The notes under the pieces were generated by a model, which saw only the letters and a list, made by a program, of their open reading frames with translations, was not told where the DNA came from and did no database searches. This document shows positions 9,036 through 17,406 of a stretch of 64,000 nt of DNA, one piece after another (within the stretch, counting starts at the first letter, position 1; every line of letters begins with the position of its first letter). Source of the DNA: Acidovorax sp. A1169 (GTDB lineage Bacteria; Pseudomonadota; Gammaproteobacteria; Burkholderiales; Burkholderiaceae_C); NCBI RefSeq assembly GCF_030704685.1, contig NZ_JAUZDX010000022.1:45129-109128 (forward strand), given 5' to 3'. The translations under genes and the position numbers were made by a program.

Positions 9036-10022
9036 TCAGTCGACTGTCGCGCCGGAGGTCTTGACCACCTTGGCCCACTTGGCCAGGTCCTCCTGCAACA
9101 GCGCGGCGAATTGCTCCGGCGTGGTCTTGGGCGCGATCTCCACGCCCTGCGCCTCCAGGCGCTCGCGCAGGTCCTTGGCGGCCATGCCCGTGGCCATGCC
9201 GTCCTGCAGCTTGGTCTGGATGTCAGCCGGCAGGCCCGCGGGCGCGAACAGTCCGATCCACAGCGTGCCGTTGTAGCCGGCCACCGTTTCGGCGATGGTG
9301 GGCACGTCGGGCAACACGGGGGAGCGCGTGGCGCCGCTCACGGCCAGCGCGCGCAGCTTGCCGGCCTTGATATGCGACAGCGCTGAGGGCATGCTCGCGA
9401 ACACCATCGGCAACTGCCCGCCCAGCACGTCGTTGATGGCCGGGGCCACGCCCTTGTAGGGCACATGCTGCAGCTGGATGCCGGCCATGCTGTTGAGCAT
9501 TTCACCGAGCAGGTGGTTGAGCGTGCCATTGCCGGCCGATGCGTACTGGTAGTGGCCCGGCTTGGCCTTGGCCAAAGCCACCAGCTCGGCCATGTTGCGC
9601 GCCGGGAAGTCGGGGTTCACCAGCAGCACGTTGGGCACGGAACCGATCAGGCCCACGGGCTTGAAGTCCTTGACCGGATCAAACCCAGGGTTCTTGAAGA
9701 GGGCCGGGTTGATGGCCTGGCTGCTGCTGATGGTCATGAGCAGGGTGTAGCCGTCCTTGGGCGCCTTGGCCACGAACTGCGTGCCGATGTTGCCACCCGC
9801 ACCGGGCCGGTTCTCCACCACGGTGGCGCCGCCCAGCACCTCGCCGAGTTTCTGGCTCACCAGGCGGCCCACGATGTCGTTGGTGCCGCCTGCTGCCTGG
9901 GGCACCACCATCACGATGGGGCGGCTGGGGTAGCTGGCCTGTGCTGCGGCCCACAGGGGTGCGGCGAGCAGGGCAGCGAGGGCGGTGCGGCGCGCGATGG
10001 CGCGGGGGGCGGCGAACTTCAT
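9036..10022 (-). CDS. Bug/TctC family tripartite tricarboxylate transporter substrate-binding protein
   Basis: A 328-residue periplasmic binding protein with a Sec-type signal (TALAALLAAPLWAAAQA), then the family hallmark YPSRPIVMVVPQAAGGTNDI, an ENRPGAGGNIG loop and the later HVPYKGVAPAINDVLGGQ segment. Bug proteins bind carboxylates and other small acids. The partner membrane proteins TctA/TctB are not nearby, as is common for the many orphan Bug proteins in Burkholderiales. It leads an operon with a CoA-transferase and a CitE-like lyase, divergent from a LysR gene 134 nt away, which probably controls it. ATG 10022 fits the signal peptide. Confidence 0.9.
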   Translation of the reverse strand: MKFAAPRAIARRTALAALLAAPLWAAAQASYPSRPIVMVVPQAAGGTNDIVGRLVSQKLGEVLGGATVVENRPGAGGNIGTQFVAKAPKDGYTLLMTISSSQAINPALFKNPGFDPVKDFKPVGLIGSVPNVLLVNPDFPARNMAELVALAKAKPGHYQYASAGNGTLNHLLGEMLNSMAGIQLQHVPYKGVAPAINDVLGGQLPMVFASMPSALSHIKAGKLRALAVSGATRSPVLPDVPTIAETVAGYNGTLWIGLFAPAGLPADIQTKLQDGMATGMAAKDLRERLEAQGVEIAPKTTPEQFAALLQEDLAKWAKVVKTSGATVD

Positions 10023-10156
10023 GCGGTTTGTCTCCTTGGCGTGTTCTCGGATGAGCACGGATGTTCGCCGCCCCGCCGCCCGCGCACAATCACGCATTTC
10101 AGAACCAAGCCTTCGCCAGAATCGAAACCTCGCACGCGCGGCAGTAACATGCGGCC

Positions 10157-11089
10157 ATGCAATTCGACCTGACCGATCTGCGCCTGTTCGTGCTCACGGC
10201 CGAGCAGGGCGCCCTGTCCCGCGCCGCAGCGGCACGGCACCTGTCGCTGGCGGCCGCCAGTGCGCGCATCAAGGCGCTGGAGCAGCAGGCGGGCATGCCG
10301 CTGCTGTACCGCGAAGCGCGCGGCATGCGCCCCACGCCGGCGGGCGAGGCCTTCTTGCACCACGCACGCGGCGTGCTGCGCCAGACCGAGCAGTTGCGCA
10401 CCGACCTGCAGGAGTACAGCGGTGGCCTGCGCGGCCATGTGCGCGTGTTCGCCAACACCACGGCGGTGACGGACTTCATGCCCGAGATCCTGCCCGCCTT
10501 CCTCGCGGCCAACCCGCGCGTGAATGTGGAGCTTCAGGAAAAACCGAACGCCGAGATCCCGCGCGGCGTGCTCGACGGCCGGGCCGACATCGGCATCGTC
10601 GCGGGCCAGGTGGACACGCTGGGCCTCACCGCCATCTACTTCAGCACCGACCGCCTGGCCCTGGTGGTGCCGCGCGGCCACCGCTTCGCCCGGCGCCGGC
10701 GCATGGCCTTTGCCCAGACGCTGGACGAGCCCATGGTGGGCATGCACCCGGCCAGCACGCTGCAGGTCTTTCTGGCCCAGGTCACCGAGCAGCTCGGGCA
10801 GCCGCAGAAACTGCGCGTGCAGCTGTCCAGCTTCGACGCCATGTGCCGCATGATCGGTGCCGGCGTGGGCATCGGCATCGTGCCCGAGAGCGCCGCCCGG
10901 CGCTACCTCGCCCCCATGGGCCTGGTGCTGATCGACCTGGAAGACACCTGGAGCGTGCGCGAGCGCTACATCCTGGTGCGCGAGGAGGCGCGCATGCCGG
11001 CGTATGCGCAGTCGCTGATCGACCTGCTGTGTGCGCACCACCAGAAGGCGCTTGCGGCAGTGCCCGCCAAGGCACGGCGCAAGCGCTGA
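10157..11089 (+). CDS. LysR family transcriptional regulator
   Basis: A 310-residue LysR regulator. The winged helix is at residues 1-60 (TAEQGALSRAAAARHLSLAA), followed by the type 2 periplasmic-binding-like co-inducer domain from about residue 90. It is divergent from the Bug/CoA-transferase/CitE operon, the standard arrangement for a LysR activator and its target. The effector is therefore probably the acid handled by that operon. It ends 3 nt before the convergent cobT stop. Confidence 0.9.
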   Translation: MQFDLTDLRLFVLTAEQGALSRAAAARHLSLAAASARIKALEQQAGMPLLYREARGMRPTPAGEAFLHHARGVLRQTEQLRTDLQEYSGGLRGHVRVFANTTAVTDFMPEILPAFLAANPRVNVELQEKPNAEIPRGVLDGRADIGIVAGQVDTLGLTAIYFSTDRLALVVPRGHRFARRRRMAFAQTLDEPMVGMHPASTLQVFLAQVTEQLGQPQKLRVQLSSFDAMCRMIGAGVGIGIVPESAARRYLAPMGLVLIDLEDTWSVRERYILVREEARMPAYAQSLIDLLCAHHQKALAAVPAKARRKR

Positions 11090-11092
11090 ATC

Positions 11093-12151
11093 TCAGCCTA
11101 CGCGGTTGTCCACACCGGCCGATTCGAAGCTAGCCATCTCCGCCAGCACCGCGCAAGCCGACTGCAGCAGCGGCCAGGCCAGCGCCGCGCCCGAGCCCTC
11201 GCCCAGGCGCAGGCCCAGGTCGAGCAGCGGCTCGGCCTGCATCTGCGCCAGCATCAGGCTGTGGCCGCGCTCGCCCGAGCGGTGGGCAAACACGCAGCGC
11301 TGCAGCACGGCCGGCTGCAGGCGGCTGGCCACCAGCACGGCGGCGCTGGTGATGAAGCCATCGACGACGATGACACGGCGCTCGGCCGCCGCCTGCAGCA
11401 CGGCGCCCACCAGGGTGGCCACCTCGTAGCCGCCCAGGGCGGCCAGCGCGTCGAAGGGACTCGTGGCTTCGGCGTTCACATCCAGGGCCTGCTGCAGCAC
11501 GGCGCGCTTGCGCTCGATGCCGGCCGCGTCCAGGCCTGTGCCCGCACCCGTCACCTCGGCCAGCGGCAGGCCGGCCAGGCGCGCCAGCAGCAGCGAGGCC
11601 ACCGAGGTGTTGGCAATGCCCATTTCGCCCAGCAGCAGCGCATTGCCCGGCAGGCCGCGCACCACCTCCACGCCGTTGGCGATGGCCTGGCCGCACTGCT
11701 CAGCCGTCATGGCCGGACCCGCCGATGCATCGGCCGTACCGGGCGCCACCTTGCGCAGCAGCAGGCGCGGCGCACCCGGGGGCGTATCGCGCTCGGCAAT
11801 CGGCTTGGCCACGCCGCAGTCCACCACCGTGAGGGCCAGGCCGTGCTGGCGTGCGAGCACGCTCACGGCCGCACCGCCGGCCAGGAAGTTCTCCACCATC
11901 TGCCAGGTCACGTCGCTCGGAAAGGCCGACACGCCGCGCGCCGCAATGCCATGGTCGCCCGCGCAGACCAGCATCTGCGGCTGCACGAGCTGCGGTGCCT
12001 CGGTGCCCAGCACCTGGCCGATGCGCAGGGCCAGCGCCTCGAGCCGGCCCAGCGAGCCCAGGGGCTTGGTCTTGAAGTCGAGGATGTGCTGCAGGCGCGC
12101 CGTGAGCGTGGCGTCGGTGATGTCGGCAATGGTGGGGATAGCGAAGGACAT
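11093..12151 (-). CDS. cobT: Nicotinate-nucleotide--dimethylbenzimidazole phosphoribosyltransferase
   Basis: A 352-residue enzyme that makes alpha-ribazole phosphate from nicotinate mononucleotide and 5,6-dimethylbenzimidazole, the lower ligand of B12. Hallmarks are TKPLGSLGRLEALA near the N-terminus, VCAGDHGIAARGVSAFP, GEMGIANTSVA, and the catalytic glutamate in LRLGEGSGAALA close to the C-terminus. Length is normal for the family. The ATG at 12151 (MSFAIP) was chosen because the longer reading frame would overlap cobQ and lacks similarity. It is the last gene of the B12 cluster; cobS, often adjacent, is not here. Confidence 0.95.
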   Translation of the reverse strand: MSFAIPTIADITDATLTARLQHILDFKTKPLGSLGRLEALALRIGQVLGTEAPQLVQPQMLVCAGDHGIAARGVSAFPSDVTWQMVENFLAGGAAVSVLARQHGLALTVVDCGVAKPIAERDTPPGAPRLLLRKVAPGTADASAGPAMTAEQCGQAIANGVEVVRGLPGNALLLGEMGIANTSVASLLLARLAGLPLAEVTGAGTGLDAAGIERKRAVLQQALDVNAEATSPFDALAALGGYEVATLVGAVLQAAAERRVIVVDGFITSAAVLVASRLQPAVLQRCVFAHRSGERGHSLMLAQMQAEPLLDLGLRLGEGSGAALAWPLLQSACAVLAEMASFESAGVDNRVG

Positions 12152-12176
12152 GGGTTCGTCAAGTAAGGGAATGGGA

Positions 12177-13676
12177 TCAGGCCACCAGCGCATTCAGCAC
12201 GCCGGGTTCGAAATGGGCATCCACCGTGCGGGCCAGGCCCTCCATCACGGCGTCGAGCGTGGGCACGGGGGCGGCGCCCTCGCGGCCGAACAGGGCCTGC
12301 AGCGCGGCGGGGTCTTCGAGCAGGCCGTGCAGGTACAGGCCGAGCACATTGCCCACGCCGTTCTGCCAGGCCAGGCCAGGCACTACCTCGCGCGCCACGT
12401 CGCCACCGGCCGCCATGGCCGGGTGCTGTGCGGTCTGGCCGTGGTGGATCTCGTAGCCGCTGGCGGCGATGCCCGACAGTGCCGCCCAGGCACCCCGCAG
12501 CGCGCCGAAGCGCACGGTGCTGCGCTGCACAGTCTTGGCGGGCTCGAACGTGGTGACCAGCGGCAACAGACCGAGACCTGGCGCGTTGCCGTCGATGCCG
12601 GCGGTGTCGATCAACGCCTCGCCCAGCATCTGCAAGCCGCCGCAGACGCCGAGCACGCGACCGCCCTGCCCCGCATGCGCAGTGATGGCCTCGTCGAGCC
12701 CCTGCGCGCGCAGCCAGGCCAGGTCGGACGCCGTGGCCTTGGAGCCGGGCAGCACGACCCAGTCCGTGGCTTTCAGGCCCGCCAGTTCGGCAGGGCTGCG
12801 CACCCACACCAGGCGCACGCCGGGCACGTTCTTGAGCGGCTGGAATTCGTCGAGGTTGCTGATGCGCGGGTAAGCAATCACGGCCACCGTCGTGTGCACC
12901 GCGCCGGCCGCCGTGCTGCGGTCGTCGAACACGCCGTCTTCCTCGGGCAGGCCGTGGTGCCACTGCATGGGGATGGTGGCCACCGTGGGCACGCCGGTCA
13001 GCTCCTGCAGCATCTGCGGCGCGGGCGCGAGCAGCGTGGCATCGCCGCGAAAGCGGTTGAGCACGAAGCCATGGATCAGCGCACGCTCGTCTTCGGGCAG
13101 CAGGGCCCAGGTGCCGTACAGGTGGGCAAAGGCGCCGCCGCGGTCGATGTCGGTCACCAGCAGGCAGCGGGCGCCGCCGTGGCGCGCCACGCGCATGTTC
13201 ACCACGTCGCTGGCATGCAGGTTGATCTCGGCGGGCGAGCCCGCGCCTTCGATCACCACCACGTCGTTCTCGGCACGCAGCGCGTCGAGCGCAGCAGCGA
13301 TCTGCGGCCACACGCGCTCGCTGCGGCCACGCCAGGGCAGCGCCGTGAGCTCGGCGCTCACCTGGCCGAGCAGCACCACCTGGCTTTTGGTGTCGGCCTC
13401 GGGCTTGAGCAACAGCGGGTTCATGCGCACGTCGGGCACGGTGCGCGCAGCAATCGCCTGGAAATACTGGGCACTGCCGATCTCGCCGTGGCCATGCTCG
13501 CTGGCCACCACGCGCGCGTTGTTGCTCATGTTCTGCGCCTTGAACGGCGCGACCTTGTAGCCCTGGTTGCTGTACCAGCGGCACAGCGCCGTGGCCAGCC
13601 AGCTCTTGCCGGCGCCGCTGGTGGTGCCAAGCACCATCACGCAGCGTGCCAGGCGGGGGGAGTTGGAAGTGCTCAA
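12177..13676 (-). CDS. cobQ: Cobyric acid synthase
   Basis: A glutamine-dependent amidotransferase of about 499 residues that amidates four side chains of adenosylcobyrinic acid a,c-diamide. The N-terminal P-loop is VLGTTSGAGKSW, followed by VAPFKAQNMSNNARVV; the C-terminal class I glutaminase domain has its nucleophile in GVCGGLQMLGEA. The likely start is TTG 13676, which overlaps the stop of the DUF3037 gene by 4 nt (TTGA) and keeps the first beta strand (ARCVMVLG); the first ATG is at 13637 and would begin inside that strand. It is followed 25 nt later by cobT. Confidence 0.93.
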   Translation of the reverse strand: MSTSNSPRLARCVMVLGTTSGAGKSWLATALCRWYSNQGYKVAPFKAQNMSNNARVVASEHGHGEIGSAQYFQAIAARTVPDVRMNPLLLKPEADTKSQVVLLGQVSAELTALPWRGRSERVWPQIAAALDALRAENDVVVIEGAGSPAEINLHASDVVNMRVARHGGARCLLVTDIDRGGAFAHLYGTWALLPEDERALIHGFVLNRFRGDATLLAPAPQMLQELTGVPTVATIPMQWHHGLPEEDGVFDDRSTAAGAVHTTVAVIAYPRISNLDEFQPLKNVPGVRLVWVRSPAELAGLKATDWVVLPGSKATASDLAWLRAQGLDEAITAHAGQGGRVLGVCGGLQMLGEALIDTAGIDGNAPGLGLLPLVTTFEPAKTVQRSTVRFGALRGAWAALSGIAASGYEIHHGQTAQHPAMAAGGDVAREVVPGLAWQNGVGNVLGLYLHGLLEDPAALQALFGREGAAPVPTLDAVMEGLARTVDAHFEPGVLNALVA

Positions 13677-14065
13677 GGCAAAGGCCGCACCATGCGGTCC
13701 ATGATGTGTTCGAGCGCCGCAGCCGCATCGCTGCAGCGCCCGGTGTGCGCCGGCGAGGTCTGGATGATGGCGCTGCGCCTGGCCGTGAGCCAGTGAAAGC
13801 GCTGGCGAAACGGCAGCTGCGCAATCGGCCCGCAGCCCGCGTCCCCCGCGCAGATTGCGACGATGGCCGCCAGGTGGCGCCGTACGGTGTCGATGTCCAC
13901 ATGCGGGTCCATCGCCAGCAGGCGCTCCTCGTCCAGGGCGATGGCTGCCTGCAGAAAGCCGCTCTTCTGGCACGAAAGGATGACCCCGGCATTGATGAAT
14001 TCCTCGCGCTCCACGCGCGGCACCACGCGCACGATGGCGTAGTCGTACACCTCAGCCGCGTGCAT
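13673..14065 (-). CDS. DUF3037 domain protein
   Basis: A 130-residue cytoplasmic protein recognisable as DUF3037 from its start (YDYAIVRVVPRVEREEFINA), the GVILSCQ segment and the later HWLTARRSAIIQTSPAHTG stretch. The function of the family is unknown. Its ATG lies inside the end of the HipA-like kinase gene (14-nt overlap) and its stop overlaps the cobQ start, so it is translationally coupled on both sides. From family knowledge DUF3037 and HipA-like kinases are commonly adjacent, which suggests a functional pair. Why the pair sits in a B12 operon is unexplained. Confidence 0.85.
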   Translation of the reverse strand: MHAAEVYDYAIVRVVPRVEREEFINAGVILSCQKSGFLQAAIALDEERLLAMDPHVDIDTVRRHLAAIVAICAGDAGCGPIAQLPFRQRFHWLTARRSAIIQTSPAHTGRCSDAAAALEHIMDRMVRPLP

Positions 14066-14837
14066 CGATGACCCCTTTCAGCCAGGCCTCGCGCCCTTCC
14101 AGGCGGGCGCAGAAATGCTCGACATAGGCCTGGCGGTGGCTGGGCGATGCAGCCAGCGGCCCCTCGGCATGCTCGGCCCCGGCAATGGCCAGGAACTCGT
14201 CGGGCACATCGGCCAGAATGCCCGTGAGCACCTCGCGTGTGAGCAATGCCGCCAGCTCGCCATCCACCTGGGCCAGTGCAGTGGCCTGGTGCAGCAGCAC
14301 ATGGTCGGCAATCGGCGGGAAGGGCTTGGCCGGCTGCGCCACCGCGCCGTTCCAGGCATGGTGGAAGGTGAGCGAGGCACCATGGTCGATGAGCCAGGGC
14401 TTGCGGTGCCACATGAGCAGGTTGGTGTTGCGCGCCGTGCGGTCCACATTGGCCACCAGGGCATCGAACCACACCAGGCGCGAGGCGAAGTCGTCGCTCA
14501 CCACGTCCACCGCGGGGTCGAAGTTGAGCGCGCCCGAGAGATAGTCGAGGCCCACATTGAGGCCGCCGCTGGCGCGCACCAGGTCCTGGATCTCGGGGTC
14601 GGGCTCGGTCTGGGCCAGGCCCGTATCGAGCTCGGCGAGCACGATCTCGGGGATCGGCAGGCCAAGCGCCCGGGCAATGCCGCCCGAAATCATCTCGGCC
14701 AGCAGGGCGCGCACGCCCTGCCCTGCGCCGCGGAACTTGAGCACGTACAGCCCCAGGTCGTCGCCTTCGACCACGGCAGGCATGGAGCCGCCCTCACGCA
14801 GCGGCGTGACATAGCGGGTGACGGTGATGGTTCTCAT
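14052..14837 (-). CDS. HipA-like kinase family protein
   Basis: A 261-residue protein of the short HipA-like kinase family (HipA_2 type). The N-terminal lobe MRTITVTRYVTPL with VEGDDLGLYVLKFRGAGQG suggests a nucleotide-binding loop. The catalytic loop reads VANVDRTARNTNLL, resembling the N-x-D-x-x-x-x-N pattern of HipA kinases, and LIDHGASLTFHH supplies the metal-binding aspartate. It is much shorter than toxin HipA (about 440 residues) and has no HipB-like repressor beside it. It overlaps cobC by 4 nt (ATGA) and the DUF3037 gene by 14 nt. The substrate is unknown; a toxin role is not supported by what is visible. Confidence 0.82.
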   Translation of the reverse strand: MRTITVTRYVTPLREGGSMPAVVEGDDLGLYVLKFRGAGQGVRALLAEMISGGIARALGLPIPEIVLAELDTGLAQTEPDPEIQDLVRASGGLNVGLDYLSGALNFDPAVDVVSDDFASRLVWFDALVANVDRTARNTNLLMWHRKPWLIDHGASLTFHHAWNGAVAQPAKPFPPIADHVLLHQATALAQVDGELAALLTREVLTGILADVPDEFLAIAGAEHAEGPLAASPSHRQAYVEHFCARLEGREAWLKGVIDARG

Positions 14838-15907
14838 CGGGGGTGGTCGCTTTCCTTGGGTTGTGCACCGGATCGTACGGCCATGGCGGCAGGCCATGCG
14901 GCGCGCAGCGCATCTTGCGCCCCCGGCGCCAGCACGCCCATGCGCACGGCGCCGGGCAGGCCGAACGAGGCGGCATCGCGCAGCTTGATGCCCGCCGCGC
15001 GCAGGGCCGCCAGCGCGCCGGGCAGATCGGCACAGGCGGGCTGCGCGCAGAAGTAGTTGGTCAGGCTGCCCGCATGCACGCCCCAGCCCAGGTCCATGCA
15101 CAGGGTGAGCTGGCGCTGCTTCCAGTCGCGCAGGGTATCGAGGCTGTGCACCAGCCAGCGCTGCACGCCGGGCTGCACCCAGGCCTGCAGCAGGGCCACA
15201 CCATGCGCGCCCACGGCCCAGGAAGGGGCCAGCGCCAGCAGCGCCTGCACCTGTGCTGCAGACCCCTCGGGCGCCACGGCATAGGCGGCGCGCACGCCCG
15301 TCAGGCCCAGGGCCTTGTTGGGGGTCCACAGCTGCCAGCAGGGCATGGGCGGCAGCGCGGGCGAGCCGGCCCAGGGGCCCGGGCCATCGGTGCCAAGGCG
15401 CAGCGGGGCATAGGCACAGTCGAGCACGCGCAGCGTCGCGCCTCCTTCGGCCGGCGGCTTGAGCCATGCGCTCAGGGCAGCATCCTCCCGGCCCAGGGGG
15501 CTGGATGGCTCGCAGGCCCATTGCAGAGCGGGTGCGGCGTCCACCGAACGCAGCAGCGCGAGCCCGCGCGCCTGCGCGGCCTGGGCATAGTCGCCGTAGC
15601 TGTGCAGCGGCAGGCCCACCTGCACGGCACCCTGCTGCACCGCCAGCGCCGTGATGCGGTGGATGAACTCGCTGGAGCTGGCCGCCAGCACGATGCGCTC
15701 GGCCTTTACGCCATGAAAGGCACCAAGCGCCCCGCGCAGCGCCGTGTAGTGCGGGTCGGGGTAGCGCGTGGCGTCGGCCTGCTGCACAGCCAGCAGGGCC
15801 TCGGGGCAGGGGCCGCAGGCATTGCTGTTGGTGGAAAAGTCGTGCACGGGCGCACCCAGCGCGTCGGGGCCGCCGTGGTGGTGCAGTGGCATGGCCTGCA
15901 ACGTCAT
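14834..15907 (-). CDS. cobC: Threonine-phosphate decarboxylase (PLP enzyme of B12 synthesis)
   Basis: A 357-residue class I/II aminotransferase-fold enzyme that decarboxylates L-threonine O-3-phosphate to aminopropanol phosphate, the linker of the B12 nucleotide loop (called CobC in Pseudomonas denitrificans and CobD in Salmonella). It begins with HHHGGPDALGAPVHDFSTNS, the family hallmark, and the PLP lysine is in TPNKALGLTGVRAAY. The ATG at 15907 overlaps the cbiB stop by 4 nt. CbiB, the enzyme that uses the product, is encoded immediately upstream. Confidence 0.92.
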   Translation of the reverse strand: MTLQAMPLHHHGGPDALGAPVHDFSTNSNACGPCPEALLAVQQADATRYPDPHYTALRGALGAFHGVKAERIVLAASSSEFIHRITALAVQQGAVQVGLPLHSYGDYAQAAQARGLALLRSVDAAPALQWACEPSSPLGREDAALSAWLKPPAEGGATLRVLDCAYAPLRLGTDGPGPWAGSPALPPMPCWQLWTPNKALGLTGVRAAYAVAPEGSAAQVQALLALAPSWAVGAHGVALLQAWVQPGVQRWLVHSLDTLRDWKQRQLTLCMDLGWGVHAGSLTNYFCAQPACADLPGALAALRAAGIKLRDAASFGLPGAVRMGVLAPGAQDALRAAWPAAMAVRSGAQPKESDHPR

Positions 15908-16905
15908 GCACCCACCCATGCGGACACGATGGTGATCAGCAGGTGGGCGCCCACTGCCAGGGGGATCAGCGACAGCGCCACCAGCGAGCCGAGCTTGGCC
16001 GCGCGCCGGGTATCGAGCGGACCCGGGTCGCGTGCACTGGCATTGAGCACATACACCCCGGGCTTGCCGAGCCGCACGCCCAGCGCCAGCGCCATGGCCG
16101 CCATGGGCCAACCGCTGTTGGGCGACGGCGTGCGGCGCGCCTGGCGCGCCAACGTGGCCGGCGACAGCCCGCGCGCCAGCACGGCCAGCAGCAGCGCGGT
16201 GATGCGCGCGGGCAGCCACGAGAGCACGTCGTCTGCGCGCGCAGCCCACTTGCCGGCCCACTGCCAGTAGCGCCCGCCGCGCATGCCGGGGTAGCCCCAC
16301 ATGGCATCGGCCGTATTGGCCAGGCGGTACAGCGCGGCGCCCGGCAGGCCCAGCAGCACGAACCAGAACAGCGGCGCCACCACCGAATCGTTGAGGTTTT
16401 CGGCCAGCGATTCGATGGCCGACTCGCGCACCTGCTCGGCGTTCAGCTCGCTCACGTCGCGGCTCACCAGGCGTGCCAGCTGCGCGCGGCCCTCGGGCAG
16501 CGAGCGGGCCAGCGCCGCCTCCACGGCCAGCACCTCGTCGTGCAGCATGCGCCAGGACAGCATCGGCTTGAGCAGCAGCCCGAGCAGCGCCGCCGCAATC
16601 ACGTCGTGAAAGCGCAGCGCCAGCCACTGCAGTCCCCAAGCTGCGGCCATCACCGTGCCTGCCAGCATGCACCAGGCCAGCGCCATGCACCAGAAGGCCC
16701 TGAAATCGCGCGGCACGGGCGCCAGCGGCGCCCAGCGCTCGCCGCACCAGTGCAGGGCCTTGCCCATCCACACCACGGGGTGCACGGCCACCGGTGGCTC
16801 CCCGCGCCACCAGTCGAGGGCCAGGGCCACAAAGGGCACCCAGATCAGCACGCGCAGGGCATCCCAATGCATGCCGGGCAGCAGCAGATCGATCAGACCG
16901 ACCAT
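15904..16905 (-). CDS. cbiB: Adenosylcobinamide-phosphate synthase
   Basis: A 333-residue integral membrane protein (CbiB, also called CobD) that joins aminopropanol phosphate to adenosylcobyric acid. Diagnostic stretches are LALDWWRGEPPVAVHPVVWM and ESAIESLAENLNDSVVAPLF, and MRGGRYWQWAGKWAARADD. Four to five transmembrane helices are visible. It lies 79 nt after the DUF1636 gene and overlaps cobC, the producer of its substrate, so coupling makes biochemical sense. Confidence 0.93.
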   Translation of the reverse strand: MVGLIDLLLPGMHWDALRVLIWVPFVALALDWWRGEPPVAVHPVVWMGKALHWCGERWAPLAPVPRDFRAFWCMALAWCMLAGTVMAAAWGLQWLALRFHDVIAAALLGLLLKPMLSWRMLHDEVLAVEAALARSLPEGRAQLARLVSRDVSELNAEQVRESAIESLAENLNDSVVAPLFWFVLLGLPGAALYRLANTADAMWGYPGMRGGRYWQWAGKWAARADDVLSWLPARITALLLAVLARGLSPATLARQARRTPSPNSGWPMAAMALALGVRLGKPGVYVLNASARDPGPLDTRRAAKLGSLVALSLIPLAVGAHLLITIVSAWVGA

Positions 16906-16984
16906 GGGACCTCCAGCAGTGACAGAGCACTGGTGCGGGTGGCGTCAACGCAATACATCATGGCGGCACGCATGGTACAGAGAG

Positions 16985-17389
16985 TCAGGCCACGAAGGGC
17001 GGCAGCCGGGCCACGATGCCGCTCTTGAGGCGCGCGGGCCGCTCGTTGCGATTGAGCATGCCGTCGCTGGCGCGGGCATGCATGGCGCCGCACTCCAGCA
17101 CATGGCGCGCCGTTTCTTCATCGGGCTTGAGGTCGCCGAATACGAAGGTGTGCTTGCCGGGGGCCTGGAAGGCGACCGAGCAGGCGCGCCCGCAGCTGCT
17201 CAGGCAGGCCACGCCGCGCACGCGCACCTGGGCCCACGCGCCGGTGTCGTCTTCGAGCTGCGCCACCTGCACGGCCTCGAACAGCAACTCGCCGTCGGCC
17301 GGCAGTTCGCGCGAGGCACCGGCCGGACGGCAGGTGGTGCAGACGATCACGTCGGTGGGGAAAGGTGTCGGGGATGCGGTTTCGGACAT
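16985..17389 (-). CDS. DUF1636 predicted metal-binding protein
   Basis: A 134-residue protein of the DUF1636 (COG5469) family with the arrangement VIVCTTCRPAG near the N-terminus and GVACLSSCGRACSVAFQ in the middle; five cysteines in two clusters suggest an iron-sulfur or other metal site on a thioredoxin-like ferredoxin fold. The family recurs in B12 clusters but its role is unproven; it may serve redox steps or metal delivery. It lies 17 nt after the VWA gene and upstream of cbiB. Confidence 0.82.
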   Translation of the reverse strand: MSETASPTPFPTDVIVCTTCRPAGASRELPADGELLFEAVQVAQLEDDTGAWAQVRVRGVACLSSCGRACSVAFQAPGKHTFVFGDLKPDEETARHVLECGAMHARASDGMLNRNERPARLKSGIVARLPPFVA

Positions 17390-17406
17390 CAGGAAAAGCT
17401 CGTGTT

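Noticed and set aside
14052..14837. HipA-type toxin of a toxin-antitoxin module
   Set aside because: The protein is far shorter than toxin HipA, and the neighbour is DUF3037, not a HipB-like DNA-binding antitoxin. A kinase call is safer.
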